A stretch of DNA of 64,000 bases from Panonychus citri (Eukaryota > Arthropoda > Arachnida > Trombidiformes > Tetranychidae). The position numbers and the translations under genes were made by a program. Where the stretch lies: assembly GCF_014898815.1 (NCBI RefSeq), contig NW_026515543.1:4216001-4280000 (forward strand). The letters run 5' to 3'. Within the stretch, counting starts at the first letter, position 1. Each line of letters starts with the position of its first letter. Of the stretch, positions 11,503 through 22,337 are shown one piece after another. The notes beneath the pieces are model-generated. The model saw only the letters and a program-made list of their open reading frames with translations, was not told where the DNA came from and searched no databases.

Positions 11503-13179
11503 TTAATTAATTTCTTGAATAGATAGTTGTGATTCGTCGGCTTTTGGTTCTTTCGAGGCAAATTGAACTTCATCGATTGGACCTTCGTAAGATGGAGGTT
11601 TGTCATCAGAAGAAGATGCTAAATATTTTGAGATCATGTTCTTGAAAAGAGCTTTTTCTTTTTCTTTTTCAATCTTTAGCCCATGTCGAGCTATAATTAG
11701 TTGATTTTTAGCTGCTTTGTTCTCAGGTTCGATTTCCAATAATCTCTCAATGTCTGCGATCGCCTTTTCGAATTCCTTGAGACCAGAATAAGCTGATCCT
11801 CGGCGGAAAAGTCCCTTGCAATTGGTTGGGTCAATTTCCAAAGCGGAATCGCAGTTCTTGACAACATCGGTGTATTGTTCGAGTTTAAGGTGAACCATCG
11901 CAAGATTTAGATGACCCGCTAAAAGAATACTGTGTTTTTCTTTTTCGTCTACTTTTTCTCCACCTTTTTCCATTTCCATCTCTTCATCTTCTTCTTGTAA
12001 GTTATTGTATGGACCTGAAAATGCGAAGGAAAAAATGAAAATTGTTAATCTTTGGTTCGAATTTTTCTATTGAAAGATTTATAAACTTACCGATTAATGT
12101 TGGAATTCGTTTATACTGTTTTAGAGCGAGTTGTAATTTATTCTCTTTTAAATAAGCTGAACCTTTGTCTTTGGCTAATTTAGCCTGTTCCAATCTCTCT
12201 TCTGCTGTCATTTCCCAAGTTTCCTTGATCTTTTCGAAACTCTTAAGAGTAACTTCATAAATAACTTCTTGGTAGTTGGAGGGAAGGTTAAACTCAGTTG
12301 GAGGATTTGATCCCCAAGCATAATCGGAACGGATAAAGATTAAAGCTTTTTCACCGGTTTTCATTTTGCCTATTCCGAGGTCAAGGCCATCCGGAATGTT
12401 CACTTCACTGGGTTCACCATGACAATATGTAATATCCCTTTCTTCAAACACAGCGTCACCAAATTTACCAACAATATGAGCCTGAATGGTAGCACCATCA
12501 TTAGGAGTAGAATATCCAGTTCCCTGGACAATTATTCTTTTTCTAACACCGGCATCGTCTTTTTTGGTACAATCCATCATCTTCCAGTCAAAAAGTTCAA
12601 TCTCAAAGATTAAAGTAGCCTTGGGAGGAATCTTTGGTGGTGAACCAGCATCACCATACCCATAATCCGATTTAATGGTAACCTTAGCTAATTCACCGGC
12701 TTTCATGGTAGCAACAGCGAGATCCCATCCTTTTATTACTTGACGCTGACCCAACATAAAGGAGAAAGTTGATCCTCGTTCCCGAGAAGAGTCGAAAATA
12801 GTTCCATCTTCAAGAGAACCGACATAATGAACGAAAACTTTATCACCAGTAGCAGGATTTTCCCAACCTAAAAAATGAGAGAAAGAAACATGTGAGTTGA
12901 GGAAAGAACAATAATCAGGAGAAGAGAAAAAGAAACTAAACCATTATACCAATAATGTCCATTCCATTTTCTATTCAACCCAAGAAAGATAATTTCAATA
13001 TATATGAACAATTAATTAACACATACCTGAACCAGCCTTAAGAATCTCTTTTAAAACTCCACCATCTTTACTCTCGGTAACATCAATGGAGTATTAAGAA
13101 CATCATCTTTACCGGAAATATCTTCACAATCAGAATCTGGCCCTTGTGCTAAAACTGTATCCGCATCAACGAGATCCAT
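11503..13179 (-). CDS. FKBP4: FKBP52/FKBP4-type immunophilin (Hsp90 co-chaperone), apparent 1-nt frameshift in exon 1
   Basis: Peptidyl-prolyl isomerase and Hsp90 co-chaperone. Exons (complement): 13027-13179, 12091-12867, 11503-12014; about 480 residues if read through. FK1 (about 40-150) has the core GDKVFVHYVG, FDSSRERG, QVIKGWDLAV and YGYGDAGSPPKIPP, so catalytic residues look intact. FK2 (about 160-270) is diverged, as usual. A TPR region follows (HLNLAMVHLKLEQY, NCKGLFRRGSAYSGL, PENKAAKNQL). The anomaly is in exon 1: MDLVDADTVLAQ... reads into a stop (VKMVEF*), while the conserved ESKDGGVLKEILKAG segment is in another frame. The summed exon length (1,442 nt) is one base short of a multiple of three. 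The break is near 13089. Either one base is missing in the assembly or the allele is damaged; no intron resolves it. Confidence 0.9.
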
Positions 13180-14643
13180 TATAAAAAGATTCAAACACTT
13201 TATACAATTGACCTTACAAAACAATCACTGATGGAGGAATATGAAGAAATTAAATCCAAATTAAATGGATATTAAAAAAAGGGATTATAATTAAATAACA
13301 GAAAAAAAGGTTAATAGAGAGTCAAAAGTAACACCAGTTGGAAGACCAACAAAGCGCAAAGATAACACGAATGAGGAAAATTGTCAGACAGAATTAACTA
13401 GAACACTGTCAGCAGAATTAATAAAAATATCAAAATTAGTTAATCAAAAATCAATAACTTTTAAAAGATCACAAATTGTTAATAAAAAAGGACAAACAAT
13501 CAATGTTACCTGAGATTAAAGCATTGGACAAATTGACATGAATCTAGAGATTTCTTTTCGGAGCCAACGCCATCTGTTTTTCTCCGATTAAACTAATACA
13601 AATTCCAATTCTTTTTTTATAATTTTAATTGTGCTGATTGTTTCGATTAATTAGTTTTTCAACCGACAGTTTTAAGTTTAATTTATTAATTTACAGAATT
13701 TCTTGTGACATGTTGGCATAAAGTTTAAGATGATAAATAGAAATCATTTGGATAAATCAATGAGTTGGAACTTTTTTCGACATTTTCATCAATGATTAGA
13801 ACCATTAATTGAATTTTTCTTATTATTTTTTTAACAGAATTGATCTTTAATTTAATTCCAACTTGAAGCTATCGCTAATTACAAACGAGACTCATGAAGT
13901 TCATTCTGTATCGTTAATCAATAAATTGATAGTTCGAACTATAAATAAGCGAAAAAAAAGGAAAATACGAATTCGAACTCTTTTTGTACAAAGATGTTCG
14001 ATAATTTATTTCTCGAAGTGATTAGTTTTTGAATACAAATAACAAGAAGTTATAAATAATCTACAGGCGACGATGAACTTTAATGGAAAATTTGGAATTT
14101 GATTATTTTCGAAAACCATTGATTATCCTTTTCGAAGGCTTAATCGTTTTTCTCCCTCATTTCTCGCTAATCTTATTTTGCCTCAAGGTATTTAAAAGGT
14201 AAACACAATCAGTGAACAATCAAAAAGCATCAAATGAGATAATAAATTCTAGTTGTAAATTGACCTTGATTTAAATCATCTCCTAATTGTCTTTGGGTAA
14301 AAATTAAATGAAAACAAACAAGTTACATGAAAGGATTTCAATGAGTTGGAACCTGAGATTCAAAAGGTAACCGGTTCTTAATTGTGACGTTTAATTTTGT
14401 TTATTATTAATTCTGATAATTAACAATCAGTACATCCAATGAGCTCGTTAAACTTAATCATTAAAGTGAAACAAACAGAAATCCCGACCAAATAAACGAA
14501 ATCAAAAGGAGTTAATCAACTAATTATCCAGAATTTTTTTATCAAAATTATTTTCATTTTCATTTTCATTTCTCTTCTTGATTTGGTTTGTGTTTGAAAT
14601 TGAATTTTTTGATCATTACAATTGGAGATTTTAATTGTTCACC
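13180..14643. other. Intergenic between divergent FKBP4 and ELO-like genes
   Basis: Shared upstream region of two divergently transcribed genes. AT-rich, no gene recognised. A GCCATCT motif near 13570 could be a promoter element of the FKBP gene (YY1/Pho-like core), but that is only a pattern match. Confidence 0.35.
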
Positions 14644-15423
14644 ATGATGGACACATCGTCTTTCACTGGTCATCCTTTGTCCGAAAGTTTACCTTTGGTT
14701 TCAGGTTTTCCATGGAAATTAATTGCTCTCTTTTTTTCTTGTAATCTTTTCACATCGATTCTCGGACCTTGGCTAATGGTCAACAGACAACCTCTTGACC
14801 TTAAACCCTTTCTACTCATTTACAATGGACTAGTGTTCGGTGCCAATGTTGTTGGTGTTTTCCTTGACCTTTGGGTCACCGATTGGGCTCGTGTCTCTTT
14901 TGATTGTTCACCAATTGATCAACAATTAACTGACCTTAAACCCTTTTTCACCGTTTACCTTGCTTACATTTTCTTATGGCTTCATATCGGTGAAATGTTG
15001 CCCAGAGTGGTCACTATTTTAATGAAGAAGACACTTAAATGGGACAAACTGGACATGGTCGATGAGTTTATCTTTGTCTTTACCATTTTCTATGGATTAA
15101 AATACTTTCCAGGAAAATCATCTTCTTTCCTTACACTGGTCACTCTCATCTTTGGAATCGTTGATTATTCAATGAGAGTTTGTGCCTCCGCTGGACCTCC
15201 GATTGTTAATGTTAATCATTGGAGATCATTGTTTACAATTCTTAAATCGTTACAGTCAATCGCAATTCTAATCCACGGATTAATCATGTTAACTAATCCT
15301 TCTTGCTCAAATATTGCCAATTTATCGCTATTGGAAATAACTTCTTCGTTCCTTTCATTCATTAATATTTATCGAAACTGGTCAGCTGATTGGACGAAAA
15401 CGAAATGTCCAAAAGACGATTAA
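14644..15423 (+). CDS. ELO (fatty acid elongase)-like membrane protein lacking the histidine box
   Basis: Single exon, 259 residues, starting at the ATG with ACC before it; an upstream in-frame TTG is not needed. The N-terminal part matches the ELO family: GPWLMVNRQPLDLKPFLLIYN corresponds to the GP.lM..R.P..Lk..l..YN block, and KWDKLDMVDEFIFVF to K..E..DT.FFVL. Elongases catalyse malonyl-CoA condensation in the ER, using a HxxHH box plus a later Asn/His. Here the segment that should hold HxxHH is missing: the chain goes from IFVFTIFYGLK to YFPGKSSSF. The N..VH.iMY block reads TLVTLIFGIVDYSMR with no His. Several hydrophobic segments remain, so it is probably still a multi-pass membrane protein, but condensation activity is unlikely. 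AATAAA at 15514. A remote-homologue misassignment is possible but the N-terminal block is characteristic. Confidence 0.72.
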   Translation: MMDTSSFTGHPLSESLPLVSGFPWKLIALFFSCNLFTSILGPWLMVNRQPLDLKPFLLIYNGLVFGANVVGVFLDLWVTDWARVSFDCSPIDQQLTDLKPFFTVYLAYIFLWLHIGEMLPRVVTILMKKTLKWDKLDMVDEFIFVFTIFYGLKYFPGKSSSFLTLVTLIFGIVDYSMRVCASAGPPIVNVNHWRSLFTILKSLQSIAILIHGLIMLTNPSCSNIANLSLLEITSSFLSFINIYRNWSADWTKTKCPKDD

Positions 15424-16949
15424 TTCATATTTTCATCTATTTATCATTGGAAATTGTTAAAACTTTTTTCTCTCTTTTAAATATTAATGATTTTTTAATT
15501 TCTAGAACTTGGAAATAAATGATTAAGTTAATTATTACTTGAATTAATTAGATTTTTTTTTGTATTCATGAAAAAATGATCGATGTTCATTTAATTTTCT
15601 GTTTATGATCAGCTAAATTGGCCTATGGGTTTTTAATTCCAATTAACTCATCAATTACGAGATTGAGTAATTATTTCTTCATCCATTTTCAAGGCAAAAA
15701 TAATCAAATTGTTAATTGTACTTTTGCTTGGTTAACAGTTTTTACTATCATTTGGTTGATTAGTTCTAGCAATTAAGTTAGATTCACAGATCAATGAGCT
15801 TTTCTTAAGGTGGATTAAGAAAAAACAATTAAATATTGAAATCGATTTACCAACATTTTAAATTGTACATTTGATTCAAGAATAATTAAGAAACATAATC
15901 ATGTTAAGGAAAAGGAAAAAAATTGACAATTAATCAGGATAATATTAGATAGACAATCCAATTGTCATTGATAATTAATCAATTACACAATTGAATAGAT
16001 GGAGTGATTTTCTTATAATAAACACTTAATTGCATTAAATTAACTTGATGAACTTTGGATGAAAACAACAAATTGATTACCATTGTTTACCTTATTTCAT
16101 GCCAATCTTTCAATTTTTATCACCATAATTGTTCAGTAATTTTATTACATGAAGATTAATTTTTACTCAAGATAATCAAACCAAGTTTCTTCCATCCAGA
16201 AAAGGGAAATACTAATAATTATCAACATCTAATCTGTTTCTTCATGATTATTTCCATCATCTTGAAAATATTTAATTATCACGCATTAACTTGAACCAGA
16301 AAACATTTTAAATTGAATGTTACCCAACACTTATCAGCAATTGATTACTGTGAAAGACTAACTAAAGTCTTGATTAACAACATGACAACAACAAATAACC
16401 AAGTAAATTGTTGATTTCGATCATGATTAATCCAATTAATTTATAATCAGAGATACAAACACAGAAAAAACCACAATAACGTGACACAGATAAAAAAAAC
16501 AATGACAGATAATTAAAACAAGAATATCAATTCATCAGGTTACAAGAATCATAAGGAAATAAAACAAAGTGACAATCTACATGGAAACAACTAATTGATT
16601 GTCACAAAAAGATGACCAATTTATTAGATTTTCATGGTAATTAAATTAATTGTAAGGTAAAAAGAGAAAACAAATTAATGGTTAATTTGTGAGAGAAAAC
16701 AATAAACAAGAAAAGAGAGGGAAATTAGCGAAAAGCGACAGATGTCGACAGAGAAAAAGAAAGAGAATAGAAAAGAATAAAATTAAATTCTATTTACCTT
16801 TACAGAGGAAAATCTTGTTGATTGGATAATTTTTGTTTCTTTGTTAATTTAACCTAATTTATTTTTCTTCTTTCCAAATGTTACATTTTATTGATTATCG
16901 ATTTAATTTGATTAACCTGTTCAATCCAATGATGTCGCTCTAATTGACA
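15424..16949. other. Intergenic, nothing recognised
   Basis: AT-rich DNA with the 3' end of the ELO-like gene at the left. No ORF, RNA gene or repeat that I can support. Confidence 0.4.
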
Positions 16950-17313
16950 TCAATTATATTTGTCATTCTTTGTTATCATCAGTTTGGTCAATCTTTTTTT
17001 CTTTTGCTTCTTCCTTAGTAACACTTTTGTCCTCCATCTTCTAATAGTTTCTCTTTGTGTGTTTGTCTGTGGATCATATTGATTATCTATCGTGATTTTA
17101 TCTACATCATTTTCATCTGTTTCTCTTTTTGTTGTAACAATCATCAATTTGTGTTCTATCATCTTGTAAAAAAAGAAGAAAAGTCAGTCATACTCACTAA
17201 AATTTCTTATTTTTACTTCAACGTCATTTAGTTACCTTCTTGTTGATACGATTTGGTGGATGACGTTTTTTATTTCTCTTTCGCATTCTCTGTCTCCTTT
17301 TTTTTCTCTTCAT
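16950..17313 (-). CDS. Possible small basic protein, two exons
   Basis: Complement 17236-17313 (MKRKKRRQRMRKRNKKRHP...) ends at AAG|GTAACT. It can join in frame to complement 16950-17162 after a good acceptor (TTCTTTTTTTACAAG), giving 96 residues. The product is extremely Lys/Arg-rich at the N-terminus, with no recognised domain. It lies head-to-head with the acidic/Ser-rich gene at 17587 and could be its divergent neighbour, or simply low-complexity 5' sequence with accidental openness. I favour listing it with low confidence. Confidence 0.25.
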
Positions 17314-17586
17314 CTTTTTTGCTCACAATCAGATAAAAAGTCTCTATTTATTGCGTTACTCTTTTAGTTGGATTGTCGCTTATTTTCGTTTGAGAATCGG
17401 TTCTTCAAAGTCTATTCTTTTTTGATTGGTGTTATTTGTTTTTTTCTACGGTCATTTGGTTTAACTCTTGGATGGGTTAGTAAATTTCTTGATTTCTTTT
17501 AACCCTTTTAACCCTTTGTTTCTTTTTATTCTTTCATTGTTACTTTCATTCTAATTGTTCCCCTTTTTGTATCTTTTTTTATATAA

Positions 17587-19176
17587 ATGACAGATTATAG
17601 TGAAGATGATTCAAAGCATTTGTTCACCTTTGAGAGCCCTGAGAGCCTGAAAGGTTTTAGTAACGAACAAGATAAACCCATAAATATTATTCACAAAGCA
17701 GCTTCTGAATGGCCATCTTGACTCAATAAGCCTTTAAATGCTACTGACACGGTCCTCAATTCTCTTCCCCCTGACTGGGGTGAAGAAATTGATGACCAAT
17801 CGACTCACCTCTTCCAAGGAATCGGAGTGACAACTAAAAAGGCTAAAGATGATGCTGACATCAATTCTATTGACGTTGAAAAACCAACAACTTCCGGTGC
17901 TGCTAAAGAAGGTGAAGAAAGTTACTTACCTTCAGGTATCTTAAATGATCAAGAAGATGATAATAGTGATATCTTTGAAGATGAAGATTTCTCTCTTGAT
18001 TCAGATGACGAGGATGATAGAGCCAGTACTTCCAGTGGGATTAGCTCTGTAAGCCGAGCCAGTATCTCATCCAGTTCTAGCTCTGATTCAACTTCATCAT
18101 CTTCAAGTGATGAATCTACTTCCGGAACTGAGATTGCTTCTGCTATCAATGAGATTCTTGAAACTCCCATCTGGTTGGCTGAATTACAAAAAATTGACTT
18201 TGAAAATGAACTCGAGTTGGAAGATTTCCTGACAATTTGTAAGGAAATATTGCAACAAGAATTATCTACAAAGTCATACAATACATTTCCATCATTTATC
18301 CGTTTCCATGAAGAGTACTCACGTTCCATTGATACGTCATTTGTTAAATTTCTCACTTCCTTCAAAGCTAAATTGTATCACGATGGTCTCTCCTGCGTTG
18401 GTTTGGCCATTTCGTTACACAATTTGTTCATCCTTCGATTCCCGACTCATGCAGCCTCCATTGGTCTGGTTTCTTGCGAAGAGGTTGTTAAAGACCCGGA
18501 TAATTATTGCATCTATTCACCTTCTGCTAAAAAGGAGCATTGTTTAGTAGCCGTTAAAATAGCTCTTGGTTCACGATTGGGTACAGTTCTTTTCGATCCA
18601 GGTTATCATGTTAACAAGCCGATCATCGTTATGGAAGATGGTCTTTCCCCTCACACTGGATGGTTCGTTCAAAATCCATCTCCGTCTAATCTGAAAGAAT
18701 ACAATTATTCAGCTGTTGATAATGACAGTGGACTTGTTACCTGGACTGTTAGAGAGACTAAACCAAATCGAGTCAAAGAATATGTTAATCTGATCTATGT
18801 TCGTCGTTCATTTGCCAAGTCAATTGAGATTACAGAAAAACGTTCACACATTTACAATTTCAAATCATTGGTAATTCGATCTCGAGATGAAGTAATTGCT
18901 GGATTATTTGGATCAATTGACAATAACATGGTAACCATATTTTATCCTGATTCAGAGACTGGGGAAAGAAAACAGATAAAACTTTCATTGGACGATATCG
19001 ATGAACCTAATTTCCGATCAACAATATCTAAATTGGCTATTTACATTCGAGGAATGAGCCATCGAGCAGCTATTCATCATCTAATTCGAATGCTACGTTC
19101 TTATAGTCGAATTTTAGAAGATTCAACATTCATTAATCAATTGAAAGAAGTTGATTTCCTTTTGGAAGAGGATTAA
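17587..19176 (+). CDS. Unrecognised protein with Cys-His-Asp triad; in-frame TGA at codon 45
   Basis: Reading from the ATG at 17587 gives 529 codons in one frame, but codon 45 (17719-17721) is TGA. The sequence continues protein-like after it (LPPDWGEEIDDQSTHLFQG) and no ATG occurs again until about codon 290, so the upstream ATG seems to belong to the gene. Residues about 110-200 are acidic and then Ser-rich (DEDFSLDSDDEDD, SISSSSSSDSTSSSSS), probably disordered. The folded part has HDGLSCVGLAISLH (C270), KEHCLVAVKIALG (H318) and GTVLFDPGYH (D337). Order and spacing resemble the Cys-His-Asp triad of arylamine N-acetyltransferase/transglutaminase-like folds. The function is unknown. An intron from about 17653 to 17821 (acceptor CACCTCTTCCAAG) would remove the TGA in frame, but its donor GTTTTA is poor. 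Other explanations are readthrough (UGA-CU context), a nonsense allele, or an assembly error. Confidence 0.7.
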
Positions 19177-19963
19177 TTATCAGCTCGAATGCTTAACCAT
19201 ATCAATTCCCATAAAAAAATTTATTGAAATGTAGAACAGAAAATTAAATCTTAACGGATTAATTGGATTGTCTTAAATTTTATCAATATAATTATACAAC
19301 AATTTAATATTCAGCGCGAAAGACGAAACAGGAAGAAATCGGGGAATGGGAAGGAATGAATTCCAGTCCAAATTTTGAGTTGTAAATTAAAAATGAGAAA
19401 GTGCATATAAAGTATAACCGCTAAAGAATGGAAGTAGAATTTTCGAACAATAACGACTCTATAAATACTCATATTAGGCTGTAATAAAAATTACATTGAG
19501 GAACAATTCATAATCTACAATTTGATATGAATTTCGATAATTTTTCCCACAAGTAAGATTTCGAAACTTCGATGTGTTCGAGTTCGTGTCTGTAACCAAT
19601 ATGATTTGCAGAGGCAACTCCATATAAATATTTCTGTCTTTTCACTTAACAATCAGTAACAAATTTTGCAGTTTAATTAAAATATTGATAAGTGTAGAAT
19701 TATTAATTATTATTCAGATTTCGAAAAAAATCTCATTTTGGCCAGGAACTTAGAAGGAATTAAGAACCGGAAATTGCGTCATTTTTGTCAAATTTTCGGC
19801 GAACGGAAAAAGTTTTATCAAAAATAAACAATAGAATTACTAAATTTTAATGCTTATATGAGAAAATAACAAGAAAATAGGTAATAATATCCTTCGAAAA
19901 TGAGTTTCCTCAGCCAAATTCATTCCAATCATGAGTAAGTTCAACTATGAAAGAAGCAAATTG
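19177..19963. other. Intergenic, nothing recognised
   Basis: 3' flank of the preceding gene, AT-rich, with no supported feature. Confidence 0.4.
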
Positions 19964-20239
19964 TTAGATATCAATTTTCATGATATTGTTCAGTAGAATG
20001 AACAAAATAATGAAATAGACAATTTTGTCACTTAAACATTCATTTTCGATTGTAATTGAAATTGTCATCTTGTACAATCCAACGACCAGAATTATAAGTG
20101 TCAAGATCATTGGATTTTCTGGTTCCAACATTGAGACAAAAATGTTCACGTAATTAATATTAATTTGTACCAAGAGGATAAAGAGCAAGAAAATCGGTGA
20201 AATTATCTTCACCAAAGTAGAGCTTAAATTCAGATTCAT
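19964..20239 (-). CDS. Possible small multi-pass membrane protein (91 aa)
   Basis: Complete ORF from an ATG at 20239, composed mainly of three hydrophobic stretches: about residues 10-36 (IISPIFLLFILLVQININYV), 43-61 (MILTLIILVVGLYKM) and 70-86 (IVYFIILFILLNNI). A TATA-like box (CATATAAAG) lies about 100 bp upstream, which supports transcription. No family is recognised and the composition is simple, so it could be a chance ORF in AT-rich DNA. Confidence 0.35.
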   Translation of the reverse strand: MNLNLSSTLVKIISPIFLLFILLVQININYVNIFVSMLEPENPMILTLIILVVGLYKMTISITIENECLSDKIVYFIILFILLNNIMKIDI

Positions 20240-20337
20240 TCAGACAATTCAGATTCGGATTATCGTTTGTTTAAACTAACGAATAAACTTTTTCAATTGA
20301 ACGATAACAATAAAAGATCATAAAAATTGCTCGATTG

Positions 20338-20346
20338 CTTTATATG
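20338..20346 (-). promoter_or_regulatory. TATA-like box upstream of the 91-aa membrane ORF
   Basis: Minus-strand CATATAAAG, about 100 bp before the ATG at 20239. Pattern match only. Confidence 0.3.
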
Positions 20347-20486
20347 TTTAAACGAATAAATAAATAAATTTATTAATCATTAATGGAGATTCATAATAAA
20401 TTGCGAAAAATTGAACATTCAAAATTATTGATAAATTGTGTTGATTAAGAAGAGAATTGAATTTTTTTTCTCTTTCTCTGAATCTA

Positions 20487-22337
20487 TTAGTATAATTTAA
20501 TTTTCTTTTGTGATTGTTTGATCAAATCAGCGGCTTTTTCGGCGATCATAATAGTTGCTGCCATCGTATTGCCTGAGGGAATCGTTGGCATGACCGAAGC
20601 GTCGACTACTCTTAATCCATCAACACCGATCACCTTTAATTGTTCATCAACCACCGACATTGGATCAGATGAATTGCCCATTCTACAAGTTCCAACATAA
20701 TGATCGCCCTTAATTGTAAATTGTTTAACATAACAATTCCAATAATCATCACTGGCCAATTGATATTTTTCACAACCTGGGAAATGAGAGTCAAACAATT
20801 GGATTCCCAATGTTTTCATCAACGGATTGGTCATTATTTTATGCGCTGTTTTCATCCCTTCAACGAGAGTTGTCACATCCTCTGGATGCTGAAGGTAATT
20901 TGGATTAACGGAAAGTTTATCTGTTGGATTACGTGAAGTTAATCTGACAGATCCAAAGGATTTAGGTTGTAATAGACAAACATAAGCGGTTAAAGTTTCC
21001 CGACCCACATAAGGTTGAAAGTAACTTTCGTAGATACCACTTTTAAGGCCAAATGTGTTCGTCCAGAAACTGACCTCAGGAAGGGATGAAGGTGATGTCC
21101 CAGCGAAAGCAAGTTGAATATCGGGTTTGGTTGAAGTGTTGTTGGTGCTTGTTTGAATGTTACCCAAAGCGATTCCTCCTCCGTAAGTTAAAGGTCCATG
21201 GCCTCGAGTGAATGATAAATAATTAGGTAAACTTAAGGTTGACGCTGGATCGGTACCTGGGGCTAAGTCGGTAATATAATTGATTAAACCGTAAACATGA
21301 TCACGGAAATTAGATCCAACTCCTGGTCTATCGGCAATACTAGGAATGTCAAATGAGTGAACGTGATCAACTGGACCAACACCGGACAGTAAAAGTAAAT
21401 GTGGTGAACCAAAGGTACCCGCTGATAAAATGACCTCTTTAGAGGCATAGGATTGTAACACTCGACCCGAAATATCGGTGTACATTACACCGATTGCTCG
21501 TTTCTCTTTGTTGAATAAAATCTTTTGAACTGGTGAATGAGTTCGAACCTTTAAATTAGGTGACCCGGACAATTTATTTTGTGACAAAAATGACCTATGG
21601 GTTGACCAACGAGCTCCACCTTTGGTTATTGTTTGAACGCGATCGAAGACTAATTGTTGATCTGAATTGTAATCACCAATATTATAACCAAGAGAAGTGA
21701 GAGTTCGGAAAAAAGCCCAATTACTTGGGTGGACAAATGGACCATAATCGATCGGCAATGGACCAGAAACATTGTGGAATTGGGCTGAGACTCGATCCAT
21801 TCGTTGGAAACTTTCCGACTTGAGGAAATAGGGAATGACCTCATCGAATGACCAACCATTAACACCAAATGAAGACCAAGAATTGTAATCATCAGGATGA
21901 CCTCGAGCATAAATCATTCCATTAATCGCACTTGAACCACCAAGACCTCGACCTGAATCAAGCCGACAGCGATTATCTTGAAAAGCTTGACAGCCGACAG
22001 TTTGTGGTTCCGTTTTGTATTGATTGTTAAGAGATGATCCTCTCCACAACATCCAGAAATAGGGAATTTCAGTAATAAACGAACCAGTACCACCCGATTC
22101 CAAAAGGAGGACAGAAATTTTTGGATCTTCCGACAAACGAGCCGCTAAAACGGCTCCAGCAGTCCCACCGCCGACGATAATATAATCAAATTCTTCGCGT
22201 TCACCATTATAAGTCTGAGTATAACTCTGGAACGGAGTATTGGACCAAAAAACACTGGCCAATTGCATAATCATTGTAGAACCAATGATTGTAACTGGAT
22301 TAGAGAAAAAAGCAATCAACGTATTAACAGCCGACAT
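20487..22337 (-). CDS. GMC-family oxidoreductase (glucose dehydrogenase-like), intronless
   Basis: 616 residues in one exon. GMC enzymes are FAD-dependent oxidoreductases of sugars, alcohols and related substrates; several arthropod members are secreted. A hydrophobic N-terminus (residues 1-31) could be a signal or anchor. FAD-binding motif FDYIIVGGGTAGAVLAARLSE at about 50-70. GMC signature 1 is GRGLGGSSAINGMIYARGH and signature 2 is GTFGSPHLLLLSGVGP. The C-terminal catalytic region has HYVGTCRMG (active-site His) and PSGNTMAATIMIAEKAADLI (catalytic Asn at the usual His/Asn position). Length and motif order fit the arthropod glucose-dehydrogenase group. The substrate cannot be told from sequence. 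No GMC neighbour is present in the window, and all motifs are intact. Confidence 0.92.
   Translation of the reverse strand: MSAVNTLIAFFSNPVTIIGSTMIMQLASVFWSNTPFQSYTQTYNGEREEFDYIIVGGGTAGAVLAARLSEDPKISVLLLESGGTGSFITEIPYFWMLWRGSSLNNQYKTEPQTVGCQAFQDNRCRLDSGRGLGGSSAINGMIYARGHPDDYNSWSSFGVNGWSFDEVIPYFLKSESFQRMDRVSAQFHNVSGPLPIDYGPFVHPSNWAFFRTLTSLGYNIGDYNSDQQLVFDRVQTITKGGARWSTHRSFLSQNKLSGSPNLKVRTHSPVQKILFNKEKRAIGVMYTDISGRVLQSYASKEVILSAGTFGSPHLLLLSGVGPVDHVHSFDIPSIADRPGVGSNFRDHVYGLINYITDLAPGTDPASTLSLPNYLSFTRGHGPLTYGGGIALGNIQTSTNNTSTKPDIQLAFAGTSPSSLPEVSFWTNTFGLKSGIYESYFQPYVGRETLTAYVCLLQPKSFGSVRLTSRNPTDKLSVNPNYLQHPEDVTTLVEGMKTAHKIMTNPLMKTLGIQLFDSHFPGCEKYQLASDDYWNCYVKQFTIKGDHYVGTCRMGNSSDPMSVVDEQLKVIGVDGLRVVDASVMPTIPSGNTMAATIMIAEKAADLIKQSQKKIKLY

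Noticed and set aside
17587..17830. Selenocysteine explanation for the in-frame TGA
   Set aside because: No redox-type motif surrounds the TGA and I could not identify a SECIS element in the 3' region; it remains formally possible but has no support.
17949..18365. 138-residue minus-strand frame
   Set aside because: Antisense of the Ser/Asp-rich part of the Cys-His-Asp gene.
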